Assembly: GCA_023409835.1 (NCBI GenBank)
Contig: JAEYQV010000124.1
Location: 1 to 33,199 of the forward strand
Source of the DNA: Bacillota bacterium
Lineage (GTDB): Bacteria; Bacillota; Clostridia; Lachnospirales; Lachnospiraceae
Length of the DNA stretch: 33,199 bases
Reading direction: 5' to 3'
Under the pieces are notes generated by a model. It did not search any database. It saw nothing but the letters and a program-made list of their open reading frames with translations, and had not been told where the DNA came from. Positions within the stretch are counted from its first letter, which is position 1; each line of letters opens with the position of its first letter. The position numbers and the translations under genes were made by a program. Shown here one piece after another: positions 22,620 through 29,330 of this stretch.

Positions 22620-23046
22620 AAGGAATTCCTCTCATCGCTAGTCTATTTGTTATTAAGTATGTAAGCATCCGGATATTCCGATTAATATCTATTCTCAATC
22701 CTTCTTGTTATAGGCAAATCAATCTGCTTCCGGCAGACTTGGCTCCCGTAATATCCTGTTGCAGCAGCAATGCATAAATCGCTTCTTGGCTCATGCTGCC
22801 ATGCTTCTGGTACTTAAGCATTGCAGTTATTATACCATTTCATGGTATTATGTGTAAATAAAATACCGATGTTTTAAGGGCATTTATTCTATAGGAAGTG
22901 TTATCCCATCCGAACTGGTCAAGCATCCGATGATAGGAACTTTACCAAGAGGAGAACAAGATTTTGGAAAATATTAAAAATAATATCAAACATTTTACTT
23001 TATTCGAGAGTTATATAAGTGTTAATATGAATGTGGGGGTGAGAAT
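22620..23046. other. Gene-poor interval before the sigma factor
   Basis: No convincing gene is seen in this 427-base gap. A minus-strand open frame of 37 codons (22708-22821, beginning MLKYQKHGSMSQEAIYALL) looks protein-like in composition but has no ribosome site and is blocked upstream by TGA, so it may be a remnant. Near the right end, TTATTCGAG and GTTAATATG lie about 45 bases before the sigma start and could be part of its promoter. Confidence 0.3.
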
Positions 23047-23577
23047 TTGTTAAGCAGTGAGGATATGGATTATCTGATGGTGCAGATATCAAAAAAGGAT
23101 ATGAATGCTTTTCAGGAATTTTATATGGAAATGAAAAAGGCTATATACGGACTCGCTTATGTAATTACGAGATCACCTTATGATGCCGAAGATGTTATGC
23201 AAAGTACCTTTATTAAAATCTGGGATAAGGCGTATCAGTATCATCATAGTACAGATGCGAAAGCATGGACTATGAAAATAGCGCGCAATCTGGCTTTGAC
23301 GAAAATAAAAGATAGAAAACGCTTTGTAGAACTGAATGCAGAGCTTCCATCGGAAGATGTTTTTGTGAGAACAATTCATTTACAGGAACTGAATGACCTG
23401 CTATCTACACTAAAAAAGGATGAACGCGAAATAGTAATACTTTATTCGATGGGCTTTTCACATAAAGAAATAGCAAACATAGTAAGGAAGCCTTATGCTA
23501 CCGTACGCTGGAAGTATAGTAACGCTATCAACAAAATGTCTGTATTAGAAAGAGGTGGAGATTATGAACGAGCTTGA
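23047..23577 (+). CDS. ECF-type RNA polymerase sigma factor
   Basis: This 176-residue protein has sigma region 2 (YDAEDVMQSTFIKIWDKAY, with WTMKIARNLALTKIKDRKR) and region 4 (LSTLKKDEREIVILYSMGFSHKEIANIV, then PYATVRWKYSNAINKM), without regions 1 and 3, so it belongs to the extracytoplasmic-function group. Translation appears to start at TTG, preceded by GGGGGTGAG. The next gene overlaps its end by 14 bases and encodes a membrane protein with the layout of an anti-sigma factor, so the two likely form a surface-stress switch. Its own promoter is not firmly located. Confidence 0.9.
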   Translation: MLSSEDMDYLMVQISKKDMNAFQEFYMEMKKAIYGLAYVITRSPYDAEDVMQSTFIKIWDKAYQYHHSTDAKAWTMKIARNLALTKIKDRKRFVELNAELPSEDVFVRTIHLQELNDLLSTLKKDEREIVILYSMGFSHKEIANIVRKPYATVRWKYSNAINKMSVLERGGDYERA

Positions 23578-24664
23578 TCTTTTCGCAAAAATAGATGATA
23601 TTTTAGAAAAAAGTACGCCTGACAATTTTCAAATAATTAAAGAAGAGATCCAGAAGAAGGAAAATGAGAAAAGGAATGCATCAAAGTGGCTGTCATTAAA
23701 GGGACTCCGGGTTGCTACTATCACCTGTTTGCTTTTTGTTCTGGTCGGAAGTGCTACGGTAGCAGCAGATAAGCTGCTAGGTACGGATTTTTTTCGTATA
23801 TTTTCATTAGATGATACTTCAAATAATACAGATAACCAGGTATATATGGGATTTGACCAATATGAAGAGATCGGTTCGAGTACATTCGGTACTGTAGTTG
23901 ATACGGATGAATTAGCAATTGAAGTACTCGGTGCTGTTGCCACCGGTAATGCAGCAACAGTTATAATAAGGGTAACAGCGAAGCAATTAGATACTGTTTT
24001 AATTAATAATGGCATTCTTCCTCAGGGGAATTACTGCTTTAATGACACAACAAGTGGAAGCCTGTTCGATGATTATCAGGATGCGAGCTATCGTTATTAC
24101 TATTGTCTTGAAGACGAGGATTTACAGCCCAATCAATTTATTGTTCTATATACAGTAATTAAGAAAGCGCCGTTTACAGGGAAAGAGTATACGATAGAGC
24201 TGAGAGACTTTGGTTATTTTAAGGATGTATTTGTTTCTTTGTATGATAAAAGCTGGGATATCTCAATCAATATTGATACGCAAGCGGATTACACGAAAAC
24301 GATTAATTTAGATAAAGAAATATTAGTTGATAATAATTACGTCACAATAAAGCAAATGAGTATCACACCATTTTCCTACAGTATTGAAATCGAAGGAAGA
24401 ATAAAGGAGGACACGGAGTTTCGTGAAGTATTAAGAGAAATGGATGAACTGAATGATGAATTAACAGTAAGCTTTCTTAATAACACCATTCTTGATAACC
24501 GTGCCTTTACCCATTGTGTTGTAGGAAGCAGAGCAGATAAAGACGGGAATATCAATCAGGAAGGTATGGTGTACTGTCATTTGTCCATTATGTTCAATAA
24601 GCCGATTGTTGTTAATAATGTTGACGCAGTACGCTTTAATGGGGAATATTATAGTCTCCGGTAA
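23564..24664 (+). CDS. Probable membrane anti-sigma factor (DUF4179-like)
   Basis: This 366-residue protein starts inside the sigma gene (ATG 23564, site GGTGGAG). It has a short cytoplasmic N-terminus (~45 residues with a charged helix KEEIQKKENEKRN), one transmembrane segment (VATITCLLFVLVGSATVAA) and a large extracytoplasmic region. The outer part contains beta-rich repeats and two DUF4179-like stretches (GTVVDTDELAIEVLGAVATGNAATVIIRV; LVDNNYVTIKQMSITPFSYSIEIEG). This is the usual build of ECF-coupled anti-sigma factors in Firmicutes, which hold the sigma factor at the membrane until a signal is sensed. The signal is unknown. Confidence 0.82.
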   Translation: MNELDLFAKIDDILEKSTPDNFQIIKEEIQKKENEKRNASKWLSLKGLRVATITCLLFVLVGSATVAADKLLGTDFFRIFSLDDTSNNTDNQVYMGFDQYEEIGSSTFGTVVDTDELAIEVLGAVATGNAATVIIRVTAKQLDTVLINNGILPQGNYCFNDTTSGSLFDDYQDASYRYYYCLEDEDLQPNQFIVLYTVIKKAPFTGKEYTIELRDFGYFKDVFVSLYDKSWDISINIDTQADYTKTINLDKEILVDNNYVTIKQMSITPFSYSIEIEGRIKEDTEFREVLREMDELNDELTVSFLNNTILDNRAFTHCVVGSRADKDGNINQEGMVYCHLSIMFNKPIVVNNVDAVRFNGEYYSLR

Positions 24665-24760
24665 CAGGCATACGAGCATAATATACCTAATGAGCGGTAG
24701 CATAATAATAACGGTTATTTCATTAAAAGAATTTAGAAGAAATCAATTAGGATAACCATG

Positions 24761-24796
24761 AAAAGCAGATTGGAGGTCATACGACCTCCAATCTGC
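24761..24796 (-). terminator. Terminator of queT
   Basis: A perfect 14-bp stem GCAGATTGGAGGTC/GACCTCCAATCTGC (24765-24778 with 24783-24796) with loop ATAC. On the minus strand it ends in TTTTC, which fits termination of the queT transcript; it may also stop the converging anti-sigma transcript. Confidence 0.8.
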
Positions 24797-24803
24797 TTGG
24801 TGT

Positions 24804-24831
24804 TTGGCTGCCACAGGCAGACAATGCGGTT
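24804..24831 (+). repeat. 28-nt dispersed repeat, copy 2
   Basis: This matches 852-879 at 26 of 28 positions (differences A/C and A/G). It lies between the queT stop and the queT terminator, so unlike copy 1 it is inside a minus-strand transcript. Confidence 0.6.
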
Positions 24832-24851
24832 TATGAAATATGAAGTATCAA

Positions 24852-25331
24852 TTATTCTGGAAAAATTATATGCTTTACCCGATCCAGGGAAAACAGCAGC
24901 ACCAAGCCTATGACCCCGGCAGCCACAAACTGACCGGCACCTACGGATAACATCAGGACAGGTATGGAATCAGTCTCGAAATACGCATATCTTAAGACAA
25001 AGGGTATTACAAGGGCATTGACCAGGATTGGCGGTACCGGTACCAGTAATTTTACTCTTCTTAACTTATAGGAAAGAAATGCGGCAAGCAGAGTTGCCAA
25101 TGAACCGAAGATAATATCCAGCACATCTGCGAAAATCAGATTACTGATCAAGCATCCGACTGCAAGACCGGGAATGGCAGCAGGTGTGAAGTAAGGAAGA
25201 ACAGTCAGGGCCTCCGCAACCCTGAATTGAAACGGACCGAAGCTGGAGTACTGAAAGACCAGTACAAGTACGGTGTAGAGTGCCGCGATTACGGCCGCCT
25301 GCGAAATAAATAATGTTTTCTTGCTATTCAT
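24852..25331 (-). CDS. queT: QueT-family queuosine precursor transporter
   Basis: This 159-residue integral membrane protein has about five hydrophobic segments and the QueT (PF06177) signature: FGPFQFRVAEALTVLPYFTPAAIPGLAVGCLISNL and IIFGSLATLLAAFLSY. QueT is thought to be the substrate-binding S component of an energy-coupling-factor importer for preQ1/preQ0. The 5' leader ends in a preQ1-I-like aptamer overlapping the ribosome site, supporting the substrate. It is monocistronic, with its own promoter and terminator. Confidence 0.9.
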   Translation of the reverse strand: MNSKKTLFISQAAVIAALYTVLVLVFQYSSFGPFQFRVAEALTVLPYFTPAAIPGLAVGCLISNLIFADVLDIIFGSLATLLAAFLSYKLRRVKLLVPVPPILVNALVIPFVLRYAYFETDSIPVLMLSVGAGQFVAAGVIGLVLLFSLDRVKHIIFPE

Positions 25332-25339
25332 TTTTTAAT

Positions 25340-25378
25340 CTCCTTTAGTTTTGTTTAAGGGATGTGTTACAATCCCTT
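25340..25378 (-). ncRNA. preQ1-I-type riboswitch at the queT ribosome site
   Basis: On the minus strand the stem AAGGGA/TCCCTT encloses a loop TTGTAACACA, followed by an A-rich tail AAACAAAACTAA running into AAGGAG. This is the order of a preQ1 class I aptamer (stem, loop ending ACA, A-rich tail with CTAA), and the tail abuts the Shine-Dalgarno of queT, suggesting translational control. Exact pseudoknot pairing deviates a little from the textbook sequence, so class is likely but not certain. Confidence 0.72.
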
Positions 25379-25424
25379 CGTCAGGAAGGTTACGAACTGA
25401 CGCTATGTGATTGGTGCAAACCTT
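25379..25424 (-). other. Upstream hairpin and distant complement in the queT leader
   Basis: Hairpin CGTCAG/CTGACG (25379-25384 with 25397-25402). Its 12-base loop reads TTCGTAACCTTC on the transcribed minus strand, and AACCTT in it can pair with AAGGTT (25419-25424) further 5'. The same loop, with matching change in its partner, occurs in the RNA at 28024-28196. It lies immediately 5' of the preQ1-like aptamer. A further hairpin AAATCCA/TGGATTT is near 25439-25461. Confidence 0.5.
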
Positions 25425-25488
25425 GATTCAAGACAACACAAATCCACGCGTAGCATGGATTTTATTGTAGGTGAGGGCCTGCGATTTT

Positions 25489-25533
25489 CTAAGTATAACA
25501 TGAAAATGGGGGATGTCAAGCGTGTACTCAATT
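25489..25533 (-). promoter_or_regulatory. queT promoter (homologous to the one at 28200)
   Basis: On the minus strand TTGACA (25514-25519), 16 bases, then TATACT (25492-25497). The 45 bases here match 28200-28244 at 37 positions, including both hexamers, the spacer end CATGT and upstream AATTGAGT. The leader to the queT start is about 155 nt. Confidence 0.75.
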
Positions 25534-25596
25534 TTCAACTCAACGTATTAAGAAATGATTATCCTAGACTTGTCAGGGTGCAGGTAAGATCAATAA

Positions 25597-25639
25597 TTGA
25601 CATATGTAAAGTTCTATGATAACATACATACAAATGTAT
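25597..25639 (+). promoter_or_regulatory. tetR promoter and operator
   Basis: TTGACA (25597-25602) is followed by a weak -10 (TAACAT, 25620-25625, 17-base spacing). The inverted repeat ATACAT-ACAA-ATGTAT (25624-25639) overlaps it. The same arms and 4-base spacing occur before the ABC genes at 26352-26367, so both are likely sites for the encoded TetR protein. Confidence 0.65.
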
Positions 25640-25655
25640 CTATTGAGGTGATAAT

Positions 25656-26306
25656 ATGGCACGAAATAAATATCCGGAAATAACACGCGCACGAATTTTA
25701 GAGGCAGCCCAAAAGTTGTTTATGGAAAAAGGATGGGAAGAAACAACCGTACAAGATATTGTTGATGAATTGGCGGACGTGACAAGAGGGGCCTTTTATC
25801 ATCATTTTCAATCAAAGGACGACATCATTGATGCAGTAACAACACAGATGTTCAGTGGTGATTTTACATCTTTGATTGAGGAAAAGGCAAACCTTAATGT
25901 AAATGGTCTTAATAAACTTCGCAAACTTTTCACAGCTTCCCTTGTCAATGAAGGACAACTGCAATTTGTGAAGGTAGCTCCATCTGTTTTGCAAAGTCCT
26001 ATATTTATAGGGAAACAGATAAAAGATTGTGTAAAATCGGTTGCTCCGCATATCTGTGAGTGTATTGAAGAAGGCAATCGGGACGGCTCAGTGAATGTTG
26101 ATAATCCCAAACAAGCCGCTGAAACTTTTATTCTGCTTGCTAACCTTTGGTTGAATCCGAGTACATTCACTGTTACAAAAGAAGAATACAGGAATAAGAT
26201 CAGTCACTTTAAATCATTGTTCGATGGTATTGGCTTACCTGTTATCAACGATGAACTATTCGGTTTATTTGAAAAATATTATGACTATGTAGTACAAAAT
26301 GGCTAA
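25656..26306 (+). CDS. TetR-family transcriptional repressor
   Basis: This 216-residue protein has an N-terminal TetR DNA-binding domain: ILEAAQKLFMEKGWEETTVQDIV, then TRGAFYHHFQSKDDIIDAV. The C-terminal ligand domain is unlike its neighbours and unassigned. GAGGTGATAAT precedes ATG. It is followed 79 bases later by a two-gene ABC exporter; matching palindromes in front of both units imply autoregulation and control of the exporter, with release by an exported drug or peptide. A weak hairpin CTGCC/GGCAG (26317-26332) follows the stop. Confidence 0.88.
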   Translation: MARNKYPEITRARILEAAQKLFMEKGWEETTVQDIVDELADVTRGAFYHHFQSKDDIIDAVTTQMFSGDFTSLIEEKANLNVNGLNKLRKLFTASLVNEGQLQFVKVAPSVLQSPIFIGKQIKDCVKSVAPHICECIEEGNRDGSVNVDNPKQAAETFILLANLWLNPSTFTVTKEEYRNKISHFKSLFDGIGLPVINDELFGLFEKYYDYVVQNG

Positions 26307-26351
26307 TCATAATAGGCTGCCGATTTAGGCAGTTTATTATTAGCAATATAC

Positions 26352-26367
26352 ATACATTTATATGTAT
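26352..26367 (+). promoter_or_regulatory. Operator of the ABC exporter genes
   Basis: ATACAT-TTAT-ATGTAT, an exact arm-for-arm match to the operator before tetR, 7 bases before the ribosome site of the ABC ATPase gene. Confidence 0.65.
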
Positions 26368-26385
26368 CATAATGGAGGTAGAATA

Positions 26386-27117
26386 ATGAACGAAACAGCA
26401 GTAACAATCAGAGGTTTAACCAAAACCTTCGGGGGGCGTGAGGTCATCCGCAACTGTTCGATGACAGTTGAAAAAGGCTCTATTTATGGCTTCTTAGGAA
26501 AAAACGGAGCAGGAAAAACGACGGTGTTCAAAATCCTTTTAGGGTTGCTTCAACCTACTGCGGGTGAGGCAACTGTTTTAGGTATGGATAGCGTAAAGGA
26601 AAATCTTGATATTCTAAAGCGGACGGGCAGCTTGATTGAAACACCTATTTTCTATGAACATTTATCTGCAACTGAAAATTTGCAAATCCATCTTGACTAT
26701 ATGGGTATAACAAATTCCGATATTATTGGAACCCTTGAAATGGTGGGATTGCCAAAGGTTGGAACACAGCCTGTTTCAACTTTTTCTCTCGGTATGCGGC
26801 AGCGTTTGGCAATTGCCCGCGCTCTCATACATAAACCGGAGCTTTTGATTTTAGATGAGCCTGTTAATGGGCTTGACCCTGTTGGAATTAAGGAAATGAG
26901 GGAATTGTTTTGCAATCTTGTGGCAGAACGGGAAATTACCATTTTATTATCAAGCCATATCCTCTCGGAAATAGAGCAGATCGCAAATCGAATTGGTGTA
27001 ATTGTAAATGGCACAGTCGTACAGGAGATTATCCCGCAAGAAATAAGTAAGAGATACGCAGGCGGTTTAGAAGAGTATTTTATGACGATCACAAAAGGAG
27101 AAAATGAGAATGAATAG
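26386..27117 (+). CDS. ABC transporter ATP-binding protein (BcrA-like)
   Basis: This 243-residue ATPase has Walker A GKNGAGKTT (38-46), a signature FSLGMRQRLAIARAL, Walker B LLILDEPVNGLDP and the switch His in SSHILSEIEQ. The style matches BcrA/peptide-antibiotic exporter ATPases (SLIETPIFYEHLSATENL). It should power the membrane protein encoded next, whose start overlaps its end. ATG 26386 follows GGAGG at good spacing; the longer frame is rejected. Codon use is more AT-rich than in the hydrogenase region. Confidence 0.93.
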   Translation: MNETAVTIRGLTKTFGGREVIRNCSMTVEKGSIYGFLGKNGAGKTTVFKILLGLLQPTAGEATVLGMDSVKENLDILKRTGSLIETPIFYEHLSATENLQIHLDYMGITNSDIIGTLEMVGLPKVGTQPVSTFSLGMRQRLAIARALIHKPELLILDEPVNGLDPVGIKEMRELFCNLVAEREITILLSSHILSEIEQIANRIGVIVNGTVVQEIIPQEISKRYAGGLEEYFMTITKGENENE

Positions 27118-27814
27118 ACTGATTGCACTGGAATTAAAACGAAACGGCTTGAAATCCTATCATTTTGCGGTAATGATTATAACAGCTGTTATGCTAAGTC
27201 TAATATATCTATTAGCCGTCATACCAAAGATTGATCCGACAGAGGCAGATGTGAATATGTTTATGACTTATCACAATTTGATTAATGTAAACAATATCCT
27301 CTGCATGGTTACTTTCACAATCCTTTCATCAGTCATGTTCTCAAAGTTTGTTGTAGAAGAATACGCGGGTAAAAGAGCTATGCTTTTGTTTTCCTATCCG
27401 ATTGACCGCAAAAAAATCTTGGAAGCAAAGATATTTATGGTGTTTTTATATACCGTGGTTGCCATGCTTTTATGTGGAGCAATAGTATTGGGGGTTTTCT
27501 TTACAACAGAAAGTCAATTCCCAATATGTACAGATCAATTGAGTTTAATGACAATTCTCGGTGGTTTCCTTTCCTTAGTATGCTATTCCTTGCTAGCCGG
27601 AATATGGGGCATTATCTCATTATATTTTGGGTTTGGAAAACAATCGGTTTCAGTAACAATTATCGCAGCTGTTATTATTTCCACCGTTATGTGCCAAATG
27701 ATGGCTTTTACAATGAGTATTTCAGGTGCTATTGCATTTCTGGTGATAGGGACTATTATAGCAGTAACCATAGTAAATAATCTAAAAATAAGAGTTATGA
27801 ATATGGAGGTATGA
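27110..27814 (+). CDS. ABC transporter permease (ABC-2 type)
   Basis: This 234-residue protein has six predicted membrane segments (for example FAVMIITAVMLSLIYLLAV, VFLYTVVAMLLCGAIVLGVF, IIAAVIISTVMCQMMAF, AIAFLVIGTIIAVTIV), as in BcrB-type permeases. ATG 27110 is chosen because AAGGAG lies 9 bases before it, whereas ATG 27104 is too close. It overlaps the ATPase gene by 8 bases. Together they form a small exporter, likely for an antimicrobial or lipid, under the TetR protein. Confidence 0.85.
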   Translation: MNRLIALELKRNGLKSYHFAVMIITAVMLSLIYLLAVIPKIDPTEADVNMFMTYHNLINVNNILCMVTFTILSSVMFSKFVVEEYAGKRAMLLFSYPIDRKKILEAKIFMVFLYTVVAMLLCGAIVLGVFFTTESQFPICTDQLSLMTILGGFLSLVCYSLLAGIWGIISLYFGFGKQSVSVTIIAAVIISTVMCQMMAFTMSISGAIAFLVIGTIIAVTIVNNLKIRVMNMEV

Positions 27815-27819
27815 CTTAA

Positions 27820-27967
27820 ATGACTGAGCAGGGATTTGAACAGGCCATTGAACAGTCTGCGGATGGCAATATGAGCTTCTTATTGGTAGCATTATATTTT
27901 ATTTACCGAACAGTGGTCTGATGAGGATGATAAGGTATCATCTGATCTGACTCAATTATTTGACTAA
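27820..27967 (+). pseudogene. Short frameshifted remnant after the ABC genes
   Basis: GGAGGT is followed 9 bases later by ATG opening MTEQGFEQAIEQSADGNMSF, which stops at 27921 after 33 codons. A second frame then continues as TEQWSDEDDKVSSDLTQLFD to a stop at 27967, as if one base were lost or gained near 27900. The parent gene is not recognised. The stretch from here to 28020 is AT-rich with repeated AGATAAA words and no gene. Confidence 0.4.
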
Positions 27968-28019
27968 ATTTGATATTTTCTAGATAAAACCAGATAAAAA
28001 GAGATAAACTTAAATTCTT

Positions 28020-28052
28020 AAAAAGCCTTTCTCCATGGGAAGGATAAAGGCT
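28020..28052 (-). terminator. Terminator of the orphan RNA
   Basis: On the minus strand the stem AGCCTTT/AAAGGCT (28046-28052 with 28024-28030), extended by TCC/GGA after one mismatch, is followed by TTTTAAG. It lies about 175 bases downstream of the promoter at 28203-28230. Confidence 0.7.
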
Positions 28053-28196
28053 GATAAAATAAGATAAAAGAACATCTCCGAATGTTTTGTTTTACGTGTG
28101 GAAGGTCTCGAACACACGGTTTACGTTAACATAAGAGAAAAGCTGATCGCATTCTTATGTTTGCCCAGAAAGACCTTGTTTTTTTGGGCATTTGCA
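28024..28196 (-). ncRNA. Candidate structured small RNA with kissing loops
   Basis: Between a consensus-like promoter and a terminator, about 170 nt of minus strand hold three perfect hairpins and no ORF: H1 TGCCCA/TGGGCA (28162-28167 with 28185-28190), H2 AACATAAGA/TCTTATGTT (28128-28136 with 28153-28161), H3 CGTGTG/CACACG (28095-28100 with 28113-28118). H1 and H2 abut. The loop of H1 carries AAGGTCT and the loop of H3 AGACCTT (28171-28177 and 28102-28108), a perfect 7-bp loop-loop match. H3's loop TTCGAGACCTTC matches 10 of 12 bases of the queT leader loop. A further small hairpin AACAT/ATGTT precedes the terminator. I do not recognise the family. Confidence 0.6.
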
Positions 28197-28199
28197 ACG

Positions 28200-28244
28200 T
28201 TAAGTATAACATGAGAAATGAGGTTGTCAAGCGTTGACTCAATT
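28200..28244 (-). promoter_or_regulatory. Promoter of the orphan RNA
   Basis: On the minus strand TTGACA (28225-28230), 16 bases, then TATACT (28203-28208). It is 37 of 45 identical to the queT promoter region at 25489-25533, in the same orientation. It sits 29 bases past the methyltransferase stop. Confidence 0.75.
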
Positions 28245-28272
28245 CTGTCTTAACACTTATCCTACTACTCCT

Positions 28273-29025
28273 TTAAGACTTTCTCTTAGCAATAATTCTA
28301 GTAAATGTCATATCATCCCATGCAATCATATGAAACGGTTCTTCATGTACATTATATATCTGCATGGATTTTTGAAATAATTCTGTCCCTTTGTTGTCAG
28401 ATAAATTGTCCGCAAGGATAACATCAACAATACCGGTTCGTTCAAAAAGCTTTTTCCACCAATCCGGTGTATGCCAATTATTAAGACCAAAACTATCGGC
28501 ATAAGGTTGATAATCATCCGGTAGGCCATCCGCATATTCATGGACAAATCCGGGCACGATGATACCAATCTCGCAACCGGGCTTGACCAGTTTCAGAAGG
28601 CGTTCTCTGAGATAATCGCTATCTGTAACGTAAAAGAAAATAGAGTTGATGCTGACCAATGCGTCAAAATAGTTTTCTGCATAGGGTAGATCATTTGCAT
28701 CAGCATGAATAGGGCAAATATTATCCTGCACACCCATATCGCATATGCGCTGCCAGTTGTCTGATGCACCGATCCATAAATCGTTTGCCCATACTCTGAC
28801 ACCATATTCTTTTGCAAGAAAAATGGAGCTTATTGCCTTTCCGCAGCCCATATCCAATACTCGCATACCCTCTTTCAAATGCATAGCCTGACAAAGCGCT
28901 TCCTGAAGCCATAAGCAATGGGAACCCATTGCATTATTCAAGATCCAGTCCGGATCATACTTCGATGATAACGGATAGTTCTCATCATTCATTAAAGTGA
29001 GAATTTCATTACGTGAATATTTCAT
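28273..29025 (-). CDS. SAM-dependent class I methyltransferase
   Basis: This 250-residue protein has the methyltransferase fold: motif I VLDMGCGKAISSIF (~residues 55-68), the acidic end of strand 2 (VWANDLWIG), HADANDLPYAENYFDALVSI (motifs II-III) and LLKLVKPGCEIGIIVPG. The N-terminal KYDPDWILNNAMGSHCLWL resembles small-molecule methyltransferases of the UbiE/SmtA style. The substrate is unknown. GGAGG lies 6 bases before ATG. A perfect LexA-type box lies in its leader, so it may be DNA-damage inducible. Confidence 0.88.
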   Translation of the reverse strand: MKYSRNEILTLMNDENYPLSSKYDPDWILNNAMGSHCLWLQEALCQAMHLKEGMRVLDMGCGKAISSIFLAKEYGVRVWANDLWIGASDNWQRICDMGVQDNICPIHADANDLPYAENYFDALVSINSIFFYVTDSDYLRERLLKLVKPGCEIGIIVPGFVHEYADGLPDDYQPYADSFGLNNWHTPDWWKKLFERTGIVDVILADNLSDNKGTELFQKSMQIYNVHEEPFHMIAWDDMTFTRIIAKRKS

Positions 29026-29058
29026 TTGTATTCCTCCCTCGCGGCATTTTTACGACAA

Positions 29059-29117
29059 CGAACTAATGTTCGATACTGCTTTAGGGATATTGTACCATAG
29101 GGAAGATAAAAAGTCGA
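29059..29117 (-). promoter_or_regulatory. Methyltransferase promoter with LexA/DinR-type box
   Basis: On the minus strand TCGACT (29112-29117), 17 bases, TACAAT (29089-29094). At 29059-29072 the plus strand reads CGAAC-TAAT-GTTCG, the perfect palindromic core of the Gram-positive SOS box (CGAAC-N4-GTTCG), located about 10-23 bases after the predicted start, where binding would block transcription. Confidence 0.6.
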
Positions 29118-29254
29118 TAATATTTGGAAATTAATATACTGATTTTTGACGCAGTTTTTTGACTCAACTTGCTCTTTTTTAAGATGAAACCAGATGAAAA
29201 AGATATAGCAGTTTTAAGTGAAGCACTAAGAGATGGAAAATTTATGATATTTTA

Positions 29255-29293
29255 TGTAAAGAATACTTTACACCAAGTTAATAATGGTATACT
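29255..29293 (+). promoter_or_regulatory. Promoter and palindrome of the membrane protein/XRE pair
   Basis: A perfect inverted repeat TGTAAAG-AATA-CTTTACA (29255-29272) is followed after 15 bases by TATACT (29288-29293). The right arm doubles as a -35-like TTTACA. The site could bind the XRE regulator encoded downstream. Confidence 0.5.
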
Positions 29294-29330
29294 ATATGTC
29301 TATATTAACAAACACTTTGGAGGTGTAAGT

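Noticed and set aside
22708..22821. 37-codon protein-like minus-strand frame
   Set aside because: No ribosome site, stop codon close upstream, and no family recognised; mentioned only in the interval description.
25407..25619. 70-codon plus-strand frame upstream of tetR
   Set aside because: It lies across the queT leader and promoter on the other strand, and has no ribosome site.
29169..29330. N-terminal extension of the membrane protein at 29331
   Set aside because: A GGAGGT site directly precedes ATG 29331, and the extension covers a promoter and palindrome.
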